Positions 8,925 to 18,490 of a DNA stretch of 64,000 bases are shown one piece after another (the first letter of the stretch is position 1; each line of letters starts with the position of its first letter). Made by a program: the position numbers and the translations under genes. Source of the DNA: Sphingomonas sp. IC081 (GTDB taxonomy: Bacteria; Pseudomonadota; Alphaproteobacteria; Sphingomonadales; Sphingomonadaceae); the NCBI RefSeq assembly GCF_006874585.1, contig NZ_CP029761.1, forward strand, positions 2,181,001 to 2,245,000. The letters are read 5' to 3'. Under the pieces are notes generated by a model. The model was not told the origin of the DNA. It saw nothing but the letters and a program-made list of their open reading frames with translations, and ran no database searches.

Positions 8925-11201
8925 ATGCTTGCTCCCCTCCGTCACGCCCGCGCGGCCCTTCTGCTGGCCGCGAGCGCGGTGTCGCTCGCCCCTGTCCACG
9001 CCCTTGCCGCGCCGAGCGCCGAGGACATGGCCCGCTCGGTATCGCTGCGTGCGGACTGGCAGTACCTGACGCGCGAGATCGCCTGGCCGGCCAGCTGGAC
9101 GCCCGACGGCAGCGCCTTCTCCTACCGCAAGACCGTGGAAGGCGGCTTCGCGTTCGAGACTTATGACTTGCGCACGCGGGCAAAGACCCCGGCCTTCGAC
9201 CAGCAGAAGCTCGCCAGGGCGCTCGGCGAAGCGATGGGCGAGACCATCGATCCGCTGCGCCTGCCGTTCGACCAGTTCTCGTGGGGGCCGGATCGCCAGT
9301 TGATCGGTTTCGGCATCGACTATGCCGGGTGGCGCTGCACGCTCACCGACTATCGCTGCGCCCCGGAAGCCGACCCGCGCCGCCCGCGCGGCTTTGGCGT
9401 GGTGCGCGACCTTTCGGTGCCCGCCGACAACCACCCGCGCCTCTCGCCCGACGGCAAGTGGGAAGCGCTGGTCGAGGACAACAACCTCGTCGTCCGTCCT
9501 GCTGGTTCGAAAGACCGCATGCGCCTCAGCAGCGACGGCACCGAGGGCAATTTCTACGATCCCGAAACCATCGAATGGTCGCCCGACAGCCGCCATGTGA
9601 TGATCTACCGGGTGCGCCCCGGCTTTGCCCGCCACGTGCTGCGCGTGGAAGCCGCGCCCGGTGGCCAGCTTCAGCCCGCCCTGCGCAGCCAGCTCTATCC
9701 CAAGCCCGGCGATGCCGTCGATCAGGAGCAGCCGGTGCTGTTCGATGTGGCAACGCGGCGCCAGACGGTGGTCGATCCCGCGCTGTTCCCCAATCCCTAC
9801 CAGCTTTCGCAGCCCCGCTGGCGCGCGGACGGCAAGAGCGTGGAATTCGACTACGACAAGCGCGGTTTCGGGCAGGCGCGGATCATCGCCGTCGATGCCG
9901 AGACGGGCGCGGCCCATGCCGCCGTCACCGAAGATGCCAGGACCTTCTTCTACGCCGACCGCCGCTTCGCGCATGACGTGAACGGGCTCGGAAACGAGAT
10001 CGTCTGGGCTTCCGAGCGCGATGGCTGGAACCATCTCTACCTGATGGACGGCAAGACCGGGAAGGTGAGGAACCGCATCACCACCGGCAACTGGGTCGTG
10101 CGCGAAGTGGTCAAGGTGGACGACGCGAAGCGCCAGATCTGGTTCGCCGCCAGCGGCATGAACGCGGGCGAAGACCCCTATTTCCGCCACTACTACCGCA
10201 TCGATTTCGACGGTCGGAACCTGACGCCGCTCACCCCCGAGCGCGCCGACCACACCGCCCGCTTCTCGCCCGACATGCAGTTCTACGTCGATACCTACTC
10301 GCGCGTGGACATGCCCACCGTCAGCGAACTGCACCGCAGCAGCGACGGCGGCGTAGTGGCGACGATCACCAGGGGCGACATCAGCCGCCTCACCGCCGCC
10401 GGTTTCCACGCTCCCGAAGTGTTCACCGCCAAGGGCCGCGACGGCAAGAGCGACATCTGGGGCCTCGTCGTGCGCCCGCATGACTACGATCCGGCAAAGA
10501 AGTACCCGGTGATCGAGAACATCTACGCCGGCCCGCACGACAGCTTCGTTCCCAAGACCTTCTGGCCCTTCGGTTACCATTCGGGCGGCGACAAGGTGAT
10601 CGGCATGCAGGCGCTGGCCGACCTCGGCTTCATCGTCGTGCAGATCGACGGCATGGGCACCGCCAACCGTTCGAAGGCATTCCAGGACGTCGCCTGGAAG
10701 AACCTGCAGGATTCCGGCTTCCCGGACCGCATCCTCTGGCACAAGGCCATGGCCGCCAGGGACCCGTCCTACGACATCAGCCGCGTCGGCATCTACGGCG
10801 CCTCGGCGGGCGGGCAATCGACGCTCAATGCGCTGCTGTTCCACGGCGATTTCTACAAGGCCGGCGTCGCCATGGCGGGCTGCTACGACAACCGCATGGA
10901 CAAGATCAGCTGGAACGAGCAGTGGCTCGGCTGGCCGGTCGACAAGAGCTATGCCGATGCCTCGGGCGTGGACAATGCCGCCAGGCTGCAGGGCAAGCTG
11001 TTCCTGATCGTGGGCGAGCAGGACAGCAACGTCGATCCCGCCTCGACGATGCAGGTGGTGAACGCACTGGTGAAGGCGGACAAGGATTTCGACCTTCTCG
11101 TCGTGCCCGGCGGCGAGCACACCGTGGGCCGCTCGACCGGCCCGATCGACTACGTGACGCGCCGTCTCTCGGCCTTCTTTGTCCGCAGCCTGCAGCAATG
11201 A
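8925..11201 (+). CDS. Second exported S9-family prolyl oligopeptidase / DPP IV-like peptidase
   Basis: A 758-residue paralogue of the peptidase at 1746-4166. It has a signal peptide (about 1-29, cleavage near ALA-AP), an N-terminal DPP IV-like propeller with SPDGKW and SPDSRH repeats, and a C-terminal hydrolase domain. The triad reads Ser627 (GASAGGQ), Asp700 (GEQDSNV) and His732 (GGEHTV). It is preceded by its own CGTATACG dyad. Having two different prolyl-peptidase-family enzymes in one locus points to a proline-rich peptide substrate. Only 98 bases separate it from the convergent chemoreceptor gene, and I see no clear terminator there. Confidence 0.92.
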   Translation: MLAPLRHARAALLLAASAVSLAPVHALAAPSAEDMARSVSLRADWQYLTREIAWPASWTPDGSAFSYRKTVEGGFAFETYDLRTRAKTPAFDQQKLARALGEAMGETIDPLRLPFDQFSWGPDRQLIGFGIDYAGWRCTLTDYRCAPEADPRRPRGFGVVRDLSVPADNHPRLSPDGKWEALVEDNNLVVRPAGSKDRMRLSSDGTEGNFYDPETIEWSPDSRHVMIYRVRPGFARHVLRVEAAPGGQLQPALRSQLYPKPGDAVDQEQPVLFDVATRRQTVVDPALFPNPYQLSQPRWRADGKSVEFDYDKRGFGQARIIAVDAETGAAHAAVTEDARTFFYADRRFAHDVNGLGNEIVWASERDGWNHLYLMDGKTGKVRNRITTGNWVVREVVKVDDAKRQIWFAASGMNAGEDPYFRHYYRIDFDGRNLTPLTPERADHTARFSPDMQFYVDTYSRVDMPTVSELHRSSDGGVVATITRGDISRLTAAGFHAPEVFTAKGRDGKSDIWGLVVRPHDYDPAKKYPVIENIYAGPHDSFVPKTFWPFGYHSGGDKVIGMQALADLGFIVVQIDGMGTANRSKAFQDVAWKNLQDSGFPDRILWHKAMAARDPSYDISRVGIYGASAGGQSTLNALLFHGDFYKAGVAMAGCYDNRMDKISWNEQWLGWPVDKSYADASGVDNAARLQGKLFLIVGEQDSNVDPASTMQVVNALVKADKDFDLLVVPGGEHTVGRSTGPIDYVTRRLSAFFVRSLQQ

Positions 11202-11299
11202 CTCGGCGATAAGCGCCTATTGGGAAATGCGCCGCACCGCATTTCCCAATGCTTCGCCAATACCGGAATGCGGCGGCTCAAGCCGGGCGCGCCGCGGTA

Positions 11300-12754
11300 T
11301 TACGCGGCGAAACGTCCTGCGGCGCGATCCTCGCCGATCCGGAACATGCCCGCCTGCGCGGCCAGCGCCGTCGCATCGGAAGACAGCGATCGGGTCGCTG
11401 CCGAGGTCTCCTCGACCATCGCCGCGTTCTGCTGCGTCGCCTGGTCCATCATGCCGACCGCGGTGTTGATCTCGGAGATGGCGGCCGCCTGGGCATCGTT
11501 GTCGCGCGACATCGTGCCGATCAGCTTGTGGACCCGCTCGACCTCGACGGCGATGCGCTCCAGTTCGGTGTCGACGCGGGTGACCGCACCGGCCGCCTCG
11601 TCGATCTGGGCACGGGTGGTGCTGAGCCCGTCGCGGGCCTTGCGCGCCTCTTCCTCGGCCCGCATGGCGAGCGAACTGACGAGATCGGCGACAACCGCAA
11701 AACCGCGCCCGGCGTCCCCCGCCCGGCCCGCCTCGACCGCCGCGTTCATGGCCAGGACGCGGGTCTGGAAGGCGATCTTGTCGACCCCCTCGATCACCTC
11801 GTCGATGCCGCGCGCGCTTTCATGCACGGTGCGCATGGCCTGCACCGCGTCGACCGCGACGTCGCGTCCCTGGCCGACCGCATCGAGCGCGCCGCCGGCG
11901 ATGCCCAGGGTTTCCGAAGCCCCGCTGGCGGTCGCCTTCACCCGGTCCTCGACCTGCTGGAGAGTGGCGGCCGCCTGTTCGAGGCTGGCCGCGTTGCTCT
12001 CGGTGCGCCGTGCAAGGTCTTCCGAGGCACGCGCGATCTCGCCCGCGCCGCCCTGGATCGCGCTCGACGTCTGGACCACCGAACCGATGGTGCTGCGCAA
12101 GTTGCCAAGGCTTTTGTTGTAGGAACGGGTCAGCGACAGGAACGTGTCCGGCAGATCGTCGAGTTCGTGGACCAGATCGCCCGCCGCCAGCCGCGACATC
12201 GCCCGGTCGAGAGAATCGATCGCCTGCGACCGCTCGGCCTCGGCCTCCTCGAAATAGATCGAGATCGACAGGTCCATGTCGAGCATCGCCGCCTTGACCA
12301 GCGCACGGCTCACCTTGCCCGGCGAAATGCCCGGCCGCAGCAGCCGCCGCCACGGGCTGGCGGAGCGTTCCACCGCCGTCATGATCTCTTCGAGGATCAG
12401 CGCATAGGCGCCGATGTACCAGCGCGGCTCCAGCCCGATCTTCGCGTGCATCTTGCCGATGCGCGAAACCGCCTCGTAGTAGTCGTGATCGAACCGGGCG
12501 GTCGAGATTTCCATCCAGTGTGCCACCTGGGCGGCCTTGGCCTTGTCCATGTGCGCGGCATCGCGGAACATCGCCGAAAGCGTCGGGGTCTGGCGAACGC
12601 GGTCGTAGAAACGGTCGAGTGCGGGGCCGATGCAGCGCCGCAGAAGAGGCTGCGCAGAGGCCAGGGCACGGCGCTGCGCGGTATCGAATTCGAGGAACGC
12701 CAGCCGTTCCCCGATGGTATTGGTCGTCAAATCTGCTTCCTTCGCAAATATCAT
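11300..12754 (-). CDS. Globin-coupled soluble chemoreceptor (HemAT-like)
   Basis: A 484-residue cytoplasmic methyl-accepting chemotaxis protein without membrane segments. Residues 10-170 form a sensor globin; the proximal heme ligand should be His103 in IGKMHAKIGLEPRWYIGAY. A HAMP-like linker follows (about 175-225) and then the signalling coiled coil, with its tip near 325-355 (KIAFQTRVLAMNAAVEAGRAGDAG). Heme binding implies oxygen or redox taxis. The C-terminus lacks a CheR-tethering pentapeptide. An alternative TTG start at 12730 has the stronger ribosome site (AAGGAAG) and would remove eight residues. No other chemotaxis genes are nearby, so its signalling partners must be encoded elsewhere. 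Confidence 0.93.
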   Translation of the reverse strand: MIFAKEADLTTNTIGERLAFLEFDTAQRRALASAQPLLRRCIGPALDRFYDRVRQTPTLSAMFRDAAHMDKAKAAQVAHWMEISTARFDHDYYEAVSRIGKMHAKIGLEPRWYIGAYALILEEIMTAVERSASPWRRLLRPGISPGKVSRALVKAAMLDMDLSISIYFEEAEAERSQAIDSLDRAMSRLAAGDLVHELDDLPDTFLSLTRSYNKSLGNLRSTIGSVVQTSSAIQGGAGEIARASEDLARRTESNAASLEQAAATLQQVEDRVKATASGASETLGIAGGALDAVGQGRDVAVDAVQAMRTVHESARGIDEVIEGVDKIAFQTRVLAMNAAVEAGRAGDAGRGFAVVADLVSSLAMRAEEEARKARDGLSTTRAQIDEAAGAVTRVDTELERIAVEVERVHKLIGTMSRDNDAQAAAISEINTAVGMMDQATQQNAAMVEETSAATRSLSSDATALAAQAGMFRIGEDRAAGRFAA

Positions 12755-12989
12755 CGCGCGATGATGAATGTCCCCCGTGTCATGATAGGAAGACAGGGCC
12801 GAATTTCGGCTGGGTGACTGTCATTTTTGGCGGAACCCCGCGCTTTTTCGCCGCTCCCCTGTCCCATATCCGGGAATTTCCGGGTGCCCTTGCCCGCCTG
12901 CTCAGGACTGTTCCCTAGCCGCGATCCAACCGCCGATTAGCCTTCGCGGGCCTATGCCGTGCCGGTGTCCACCCGAGGCAACTGAACGA

Positions 12990-13517
12990 ATGCGCGTTCC
13001 CCGCTCCATCCGGCCCATCGCCTGCGACACCGGCGGCGCGACGATCATCGAGTTCGCCATCGTCGCCCCGGTCTTTCTCGCCGTGCTGGTCGCGATCCTG
13101 CAAGTGGCGCTCGTCTATCTGGCGCAGGACGGCCTCGAAGGGGCAACCGAGACCGCAAGCCGCCTGCTGGCGACGGGACAGGCCCAGCAGGCGGGGATGA
13201 ACGCCGCCCAGTTCCAGACGGCGGCGTGCTCCTCGCTGCCCAGCTACATGAACTGCTCCGGCCTGATGGTCGACGTGCGCACCGCCAGCAGCTTCTCCTC
13301 CGCCGACACCGGCATGCCGGTGCTGACCTATGACAGCAACGGCAACGTCACCACGTCCTTCGCCTACACGCCGGGCGGCCAGGCGGCGATCGTGGTGGTG
13401 CGCTTCATGTACCTCTGGCCGACCTCGAGCGGCCCGCTCGGCTTCAACATATCCAACCAGCCGGGCGGCAAGCGCCTGCTGCTGGCCACCAGCGTGTTCA
13501 AGTCGGAATATTACTGA
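12990..13517 (+). CDS. TadE-like pilus assembly protein
   Basis: About 175 residues with a short positive N-terminus, then D-T-GGATIIEFAIVAPVFLAVLVAILQVALVYLA, the TadE-family signature in which a Glu lies within a hydrophobic helix, followed by a periplasmic domain with two cysteines. TadE and TadF are pseudopilins of the Tad (Flp) secretion system. An upstream ATG at 12954 is possible, but the start at 12990 places the helix at the usual distance. The stop codon overlaps the next start by one base. The rest of a tad operon (rcpA, tadA-C, cpaB) is not in this window. Confidence 0.85.
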   Translation: MRVPRSIRPIACDTGGATIIEFAIVAPVFLAVLVAILQVALVYLAQDGLEGATETASRLLATGQAQQAGMNAAQFQTAACSSLPSYMNCSGLMVDVRTASSFSSADTGMPVLTYDSNGNVTTSFAYTPGGQAAIVVVRFMYLWPTSSGPLGFNISNQPGGKRLLLATSVFKSEYY

Positions 13518-14065
13518 TGGCCCCCGCCCGCGCTCCGCTCCGTCTGGTCGCGCGCAGGTTCCTGCGGGACAGCACGGGTCTCGCGCTGGTCGAATTCGCC
13601 TTCGCCTTCCCGGTGCTGCTGCTGCTCTACCTTGGCACCTTCACGTTCGCCGATGCCTTCGCCTGCAGCCGCAAGGTCACCACGACTGCCCGCTCGGTGG
13701 CCGATCTCACCACCCGCTACCCCAGCCTCACCCAGGCGGAGGCGGCAGCCATTCTGGGCGCCAGCGCAAAAGTCCTTGCCCCATATGCCGTCAGCAATGC
13801 GGTGATCGTGCTCAGCGAAGTCCGGGTCGCCAGCAGCACGACCGCAACGGTAGTCTGGAGCAAGGCGCTCAACGGATCCGCGCTGGCGACCAATTCCACC
13901 GTCACCGTGCCCGCCAACATGACCTCCACGGGGACCTACGTGATCCTCGGGCAAGTGACCTACACCTACACCGCCGCGCTGCCCTGGGGGAACATCGGCA
14001 GTTACACGCTCTCCGACAGGATCATGATGCTGCCGCGCGTCTCGGATTCGGTGCCGCTGTCATGA
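13517..14065 (+). CDS. TadE/TadF-like pilus assembly protein
   Basis: 182 residues: a basic N-terminus, the hydrophobic TadE-type segment GLALVEFAFAFPVLLLLYLG (about 21-40) with its conserved Glu, and a periplasmic beta-rich domain. The gene is coupled to both neighbours: its ATG overlaps the previous stop and its TGA overlaps the next ATG (ATGA at 14062-14065). Together with the flanking genes it forms a minor-pseudopilin trio. TadE and TadF cannot be told apart confidently from sequence alone. Confidence 0.82.
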   Translation: MAPARAPLRLVARRFLRDSTGLALVEFAFAFPVLLLLYLGTFTFADAFACSRKVTTTARSVADLTTRYPSLTQAEAAAILGASAKVLAPYAVSNAVIVLSEVRVASSTTATVVWSKALNGSALATNSTVTVPANMTSTGTYVILGQVTYTYTAALPWGNIGSYTLSDRIMMLPRVSDSVPLS

Positions 14066-15600
14066 CCATCACGGCGCGCCTCTCCCGCCTGGCAGCGCCT
14101 GGCCGGCGGCTGCTGCGCGGGCGGCTGGGGCGGCGCGGCAACGTGACGATCCTGTTCGCCTTTGCCATCGTCCCGCTGATCTTCGCGGTGGGCTTTGCGA
14201 TCGACTATGGCCGCGCGCTGCAACTGCGCACCCGGATGAACGCCGCCGCCGACGCCGCCGCCCTTGCCGCGGTCAACGTCGCCGCCATGCGCCAGTCCGA
14301 CAGCGCCGCCGCCGCCGCCGCGCGCGCGATGTTCAACGCCCAGGTCTCCGGCCTGTCCGGGATGGTTTACGATTCCGCCGCCAACCCGACCGTCGCGGTG
14401 ACGTCCAGCGGCAGCCTGACGACCGGGCGTTCGGTCACGGTGAGCTACAAGGCTGCCTCGATCAACCTGTTCGGCGGCATCCTCGGCGCAACGACGCTGC
14501 CCATCGCCGGTTCCGTGACCGCCGACGCCACCGTCGCGCCGAACATCAACTTCTACCTGCTGATGGACATTTCGCCGTCCATGCTGCTGCCCTCCACCAG
14601 CACCGGATTGACGGCCATCCGCAGCGCCACCAGCAATTCCAGCCTGCCCAACGGATGTGCCTTCGCCTGCCACACGCTGAACCCGCACACCGACGCCATC
14701 TACGTGCGCAACGCCGCCGGAAAGGACATGTGGCTCGATCTCGCCAGCGGCAACGCCTGCCCGGTCTCCTCGACGGATTCGACCCGGGTCTATTGCACCA
14801 GCGGCACCGTCTACACCAAGGCGAACGGCCAGTATGCCGACAGCTACTGGCTGACCCGCAACTACGCCGCGCTCTACGGTGGCAGCAACATCACCTTGCG
14901 CATCGACGAGGAAGAGACCGCCGCGCAGAACCTGATCCCGGTCGCCATCACGGCGGCACGCAACAACCAGGTCACCTACCGCCTGCAACTCTTCACCTTC
15001 GACTGGACCCATCCTTCCGCCAGCGGCCCGGTCAGGACCATCACCTCGTCAATGACCGACGTCAGCCAGATGGCCAGCTACGACGTGCCCAATTTCTACA
15101 ACATGCAGGACAACTGGTACCGCAACAATTGCCCGACCTCGAGCCTGTGCAACAACGACCAGGGCACCGAGGTGCACAACGCCCTCACCCAGATGAACAC
15201 GACCATGCCCAACCCCGGCGACGGATCGAGCAGCGCCACCCCCCAGGGGGTGCTGTTCATCATCACCGACGGCCTGTCCGACGAACTTTACGGCTCCAGC
15301 CGCTGGAACCGCGAGTTCAACGCCCAGAACCTGGCGGACTGCACGACGATCAAGAACCGCGGCATCCGCATCGCCATTCTCTATACCGAGTATCTGCCGG
15401 AATCGCTGACCGGCGACGCCTGGTCGCAGTCCAACGTCGCCCCTTATCTTTCCAATGTGGAACCGGCGCTGCAATCCTGCGCCTCGGCCCGGCCGGACGG
15501 CACCACGCTCTATTACAAGGTCACCACCGACCAGAGCATATCCGACGCTCTTGCCGCGCTCTTTGCGCTGACCGTGCAGACCGCCCGCCTGGCCCGCTGA
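14062..15600 (+). CDS. TadG-like protein with von Willebrand A domain
   Basis: 512 residues. Residues 26-55 hold the Tad/TadG N-terminal helix (RRGNVTILFAFAIVPLIFAVG, then D-YGRA). From about residue 160 a von Willebrand type A domain begins; D169-x-S171-x-S173 (DISPS) is its metal-ion-dependent adhesion site. Cysteine pairs (for example CAFACH) suggest disulfides in the periplasm. TadG proteins are envelope components of Tad pili. The start at 14062 is set by the ATGA overlap and by the basic N-terminal segment. It ends the trio and is convergent with purQ. Confidence 0.87.
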   Translation: MTITARLSRLAAPGRRLLRGRLGRRGNVTILFAFAIVPLIFAVGFAIDYGRALQLRTRMNAAADAAALAAVNVAAMRQSDSAAAAAARAMFNAQVSGLSGMVYDSAANPTVAVTSSGSLTTGRSVTVSYKAASINLFGGILGATTLPIAGSVTADATVAPNINFYLLMDISPSMLLPSTSTGLTAIRSATSNSSLPNGCAFACHTLNPHTDAIYVRNAAGKDMWLDLASGNACPVSSTDSTRVYCTSGTVYTKANGQYADSYWLTRNYAALYGGSNITLRIDEEETAAQNLIPVAITAARNNQVTYRLQLFTFDWTHPSASGPVRTITSSMTDVSQMASYDVPNFYNMQDNWYRNNCPTSSLCNNDQGTEVHNALTQMNTTMPNPGDGSSSATPQGVLFIITDGLSDELYGSSRWNREFNAQNLADCTTIKNRGIRIAILYTEYLPESLTGDAWSQSNVAPYLSNVEPALQSCASARPDGTTLYYKVTTDQSISDALAALFALTVQTARLAR

Positions 15601-15610
15601 CGCCCCGACA

Positions 15611-15638
15611 AAAAACGCCCCCGTTGCCGGGGGCGTTC
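15611..15638 (-). terminator. Rho-independent terminator of purQ
   Basis: Inverted repeat AACGCCCCC (15614-15622) and GGGGGCGTT (15629-15637) with a six-base loop. Read on the minus strand it is followed by six T residues, so it terminates purS-purQ. On the plus strand only two T residues follow, so it is a poorer stop for the convergent tad trio. Confidence 0.85.
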
Positions 15639-15692
15639 TATCGACCGAAGTCGGTGTACGGCGCCGACGGACGGCGCCGGTGGATGGTGAAT

Positions 15693-16370
15693 TCAGGCGC
15701 CGACCATGCCGCGGATCGCGCTTTCGAACAGCGCACGGCCATCGGTGCCGCCGTGCGTTGCCTCGATGGCGCGCTCGGGGTGCGGCATCATGCCCAGCAC
15801 GTTGCCGGCCTGGTTGAGCACGCCGGCGATCTGGCGGGCCGAACCGTTGACGTTGCCGGCATACCGGAACGCCACGCGGCCTTCCCCTTCGAGGCGGTCC
15901 AGCGTTTCCGCATCGGCGTGGTAATTGCCGTCGTGGTGGGCGACGGGGATCGAGATCTCCTGCCCGGCCTCATAGCCCGAGGTGAACAGCGACTGGGCGT
16001 TCTCCACCTTCAGCGTCACGTCGCGGCAAACGAAACGGATGCCCGAATTGCGCAGCAGCGCGCCCGGCAGCAGGCCGCTTTCGGTCAGCACCTGGAAACC
16101 GTTGCAGACGCCGAACACCGGCACGCCCTTGTTCGCGGCCTCGATCACCGCGCGCATCACCGGCGAGCGCGAGGCGATGGCGCCGCAGCGCAGGTAATCG
16201 CCATAAGAGAAACCGCCGGGCAGGCCGATGAAGTCCAGGTTGTCCGGCAGTTCGGCATCGCCGTGCCAGACGCGGATGCATTCCGTGCCCGAAATCTTCT
16301 CCAGCGCCACCGCCAGATCGCGGTCGCAGTTGGAACCCGGGAACGTGACGACAGCGGAGCGGAACGCCAT
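15693..16370 (-). CDS. purQ: Phosphoribosylformylglycinamidine synthase, glutaminase subunit PurQ
   Basis: 225 residues, class I glutamine amidotransferase. Visible active-site residues are Cys89 (FGVCNGFQ), His197 and Glu199 (MPHPE). It supplies ammonia to PurL for conversion of FGAR to FGAM in purine synthesis, as part of the PurSQL complex. The ATG at 16370-16368 overlaps the purS stop by one base, giving translational coupling. purL is not in the window. A strong terminator follows. Confidence 0.97.
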   Translation of the reverse strand: MAFRSAVVTFPGSNCDRDLAVALEKISGTECIRVWHGDAELPDNLDFIGLPGGFSYGDYLRCGAIASRSPVMRAVIEAANKGVPVFGVCNGFQVLTESGLLPGALLRNSGIRFVCRDVTLKVENAQSLFTSGYEAGQEISIPVAHHDGNYHADAETLDRLEGEGRVAFRYAGNVNGSARQIAGVLNQAGNVLGMMPHPERAIEATHGGTDGRALFESAIRGMVGA

Positions 16371-16603
16371 CAGGCGACCTTCTCGATGCGGTAGTTCTCG
16401 ATCACCATGTTGGCGAGGAGCTTCTTGCACATGTCGTCGAGCGCTTCGTCGGTGACGGTCTCGGCCACGTCCAGTTCGAACAGGCGGCCAGCACGCACGT
16501 CGTTGACGCCGGCAAAGCCGAGGCCTTCGAGCGAGTGGTGGATCGCGCGGCCCTGCGGGTCGAGAACACCGGGCTTGAGGCTGACGTGGACGCGGACTTT
16601 CAT
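16370..16603 (-). CDS. purS: Phosphoribosylformylglycinamidine synthase subunit PurS
   Basis: 77 residues, the usual PurS length, beginning [18 protein letters not shown] and containing the conserved HxxLxxLGF-type stretch ([19 protein letters not shown]). PurS bridges PurQ and PurL in the small-type FGAM synthase used by Gram-positives and alphaproteobacteria. It is the first gene of a coupled purS-purQ unit. The 120-base gap to the divergent SDR gene must hold both promoters, but I see no clear PurR-type box. Confidence 0.96.
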   Translation of the reverse strand: MKVRVHVSLKPGVLDPQGRAIHHSLEGLGFAGVNDVRAGRLFELDVAETVTDEALDDMCKKLLANMVIENYRIEKVA

Positions 16604-16723
16604 CTGGGGACCTTTCGCTTCGCGGAGCGCAGATTCGAATTAGTGCGCCTATGACGCCGAGATCGGTTCGGGGCAAGGTTTGAGTGTATTGAACCGCCGC
16701 CGGCAACCTGCCATCCCCCCGCC

Positions 16724-17635
16724 ATGCAGGAAACCATCAGCTTCGCAGGACAAGTCGCCATCGTCACCGGCGCAGGCCACGGCCTCGGCCGCGCCTATGC
16801 GCTGGAACTGGCACGGCGCGGCGCCAGGGTGGTCGTCAACGACCTCGGCGGCAACCGCGACGGGACCGGGCACTCGCAGGCAGCCCTCAGCGTCGTCGAG
16901 GAAATTCGCACGCTCGGCGGCGAGGCCATGGCCGACGGCAGCGACGTGTCCGACTTTGCCCAGATGGAAGCGATGGCCGCCCGCGCGAAGGAAGCCTGGG
17001 GCGGCATCCACGTGCTCATCAACAATGCCGGCATCCTGCGCGACCGCACGTTCGCCAAGATGGACATGGCCGATTTCGAGCAGGTCGTGCGTGTCCACCT
17101 GCTCGGCAGCGCCCATGCCACCAAGGCGGTGTGGGAAACCATGCGCGAGCAGAACTACGGCCGCGTGCTGATGACCACCAGTTCCTCGGGCCTGGGCGGC
17201 AATTTCGGCCAGGCCAACTACGGCGCGGCCAAGCTCGGCGTCCTCGGCCTCGCGCGCACCTTGCGCATGGAAGGCGCCAAGTACGGCATCCGCGTCAACA
17301 GCCTCGCCCCCACCGCCGGCACGCGCATGACCGCCGACATCTTCCCCGACGAGGCCTATGCCGCCTTCCAGCCCGAAGCCGTGGTGCCCGCCGCGCTCTA
17401 TCTCGTCTCCAGGAACGCGCCCAACGATGCCATCGTCGCCGCCGGAGGCGGGGTCTGCCAGAGCGCCTTCATCACCATGAACGAAGGTGTCCTGCTCCAG
17501 GGCGATGACCTTAGCGTCGAAGGCTTTGCCCGCGCCTGGCCGGCCATCGCCGACCGCCAGGGCGACCGCGTGCTCGAAACCGGCATGGAACAGGCCCACC
17601 ATGCGCTGTCCGTCCTCTTGAAATCGCGGGATTAA
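16724..17635 (+). CDS. SDR-family oxidoreductase, MFE-2-like (3-hydroxyacyl-CoA dehydrogenase type)
   Basis: 303 residues. TGAGHGLG (15-22) is the NAD(P)-binding loop, NNAG (100-103) the structural motif, and Ser153-155, Tyr166 and Lys170 the catalytic site. The insert [11 protein letters not shown] after beta-2 and the extended C-terminus match the dehydrogenase domain of multifunctional enzyme type 2 (peroxisomal beta-oxidation), so a hydroxyacyl-CoA substrate is likely. It is a stand-alone gene between purS and DUF4328 genes, so the context does not identify its pathway. Confidence 0.88.
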   Translation: MQETISFAGQVAIVTGAGHGLGRAYALELARRGARVVVNDLGGNRDGTGHSQAALSVVEEIRTLGGEAMADGSDVSDFAQMEAMAARAKEAWGGIHVLINNAGILRDRTFAKMDMADFEQVVRVHLLGSAHATKAVWETMREQNYGRVLMTTSSSGLGGNFGQANYGAAKLGVLGLARTLRMEGAKYGIRVNSLAPTAGTRMTADIFPDEAYAAFQPEAVVPAALYLVSRNAPNDAIVAAGGGVCQSAFITMNEGVLLQGDDLSVEGFARAWPAIADRQGDRVLETGMEQAHHALSVLLKSRD

Positions 17636-17720
17636 ATTCCGGACGGGCGGATTGACGCCGCTTTCCTGAAACGGCAACCTGAACGATGCGACTGCGTCAT
17701 TCGGGGGAAATCGTCAGGGC

Positions 17721-18398
17721 ATGCATGGACAGATCTCGCCGCGCGATGCCGCGCGCCTGAAAGGCTATTCGCTCGCCACGCAAGTGGCCATCGCGGTATC
17801 CGCGATTTCGGCGATACTGCTGCTGGCCGCCTTTTTCTGGGCCTATTCCATCGGCAAGACCGGCCTGGCCCCGGACCAGAGCACGACGATCGGCATCGGT
17901 ATTCTGGGCGGGGTCGGCATGATCGGGCTGGTCCTGCCATCGCTCGCCGGCACTGCCACCTTCCTGCTGTGGTTTCACAAGGCCATCGCCAACCTGCACC
18001 GGGCCGAACTGTCCGGCCTGCGCGCCCGCCCGCTGTGGTCGGTGATCAGCCTGTTCGTGCCGATCGCCCAGCTCTTTGTCCCCTTCCTGGCGATGCGCGA
18101 ACTGTGGAACCGCAGCCACGGCGAGGATGAGTACCAGTCACGCACCGCCGTGACGACGATCTCGGTCTGGTGGCTGTGCCTGCTGACCGGATCGTTCCTG
18201 ATCGCCTTTGTCCTCGTCATCGCCAGCCTCTACGTCTTCTCGCCGATCAAGCTCGTCGCGCCGGGCCTGCTCAACTTCATGCTGCTGGTGGTGGGCATCG
18301 GCTTCCAGTGCATGGCCGCGGGCTGCCTCGTGGTGATCCTGCGCCGGATCACCGCAGCCCAGGCCTCGCTGATCGACGGCAGCGCCATCTTCGCCTGA
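17721..18398 (+). CDS. DUF4328-family integral membrane protein (copy 1)
   Basis: 225 residues with four or five predicted membrane helices (about 22-45, 55-80, 110-130, 150-175, 185-210). The segments LLWFHKAIANLH and FLAMRELWNRSH are the DUF4328 hallmarks: an amphipathic W-x-H-x-A-x-x-N-L patch and a MRELWNRS loop. Function is unknown for the family. A paralogue follows 92 bases downstream. Confidence 0.75.
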   Translation: MHGQISPRDAARLKGYSLATQVAIAVSAISAILLLAAFFWAYSIGKTGLAPDQSTTIGIGILGGVGMIGLVLPSLAGTATFLLWFHKAIANLHRAELSGLRARPLWSVISLFVPIAQLFVPFLAMRELWNRSHGEDEYQSRTAVTTISVWWLCLLTGSFLIAFVLVIASLYVFSPIKLVAPGLLNFMLLVVGIGFQCMAAGCLVVILRRITAAQASLIDGSAIFA

Positions 18399-18490
18399 AG
18401 CCCTTCCGGCCGCCATCGCGCTTACGGCCGCCATCACAAGGCCTCGTACCGCTCGCCGCGGCCATCCGAACAGACGGGACAACTCCAGCC

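Noticed and set aside
15693..16706. N-terminally extended PurQ (337 residues)
   Set aside because: The first 112 residues are purS read in another frame; the ATG at 16370 fits family length and couples to purS.
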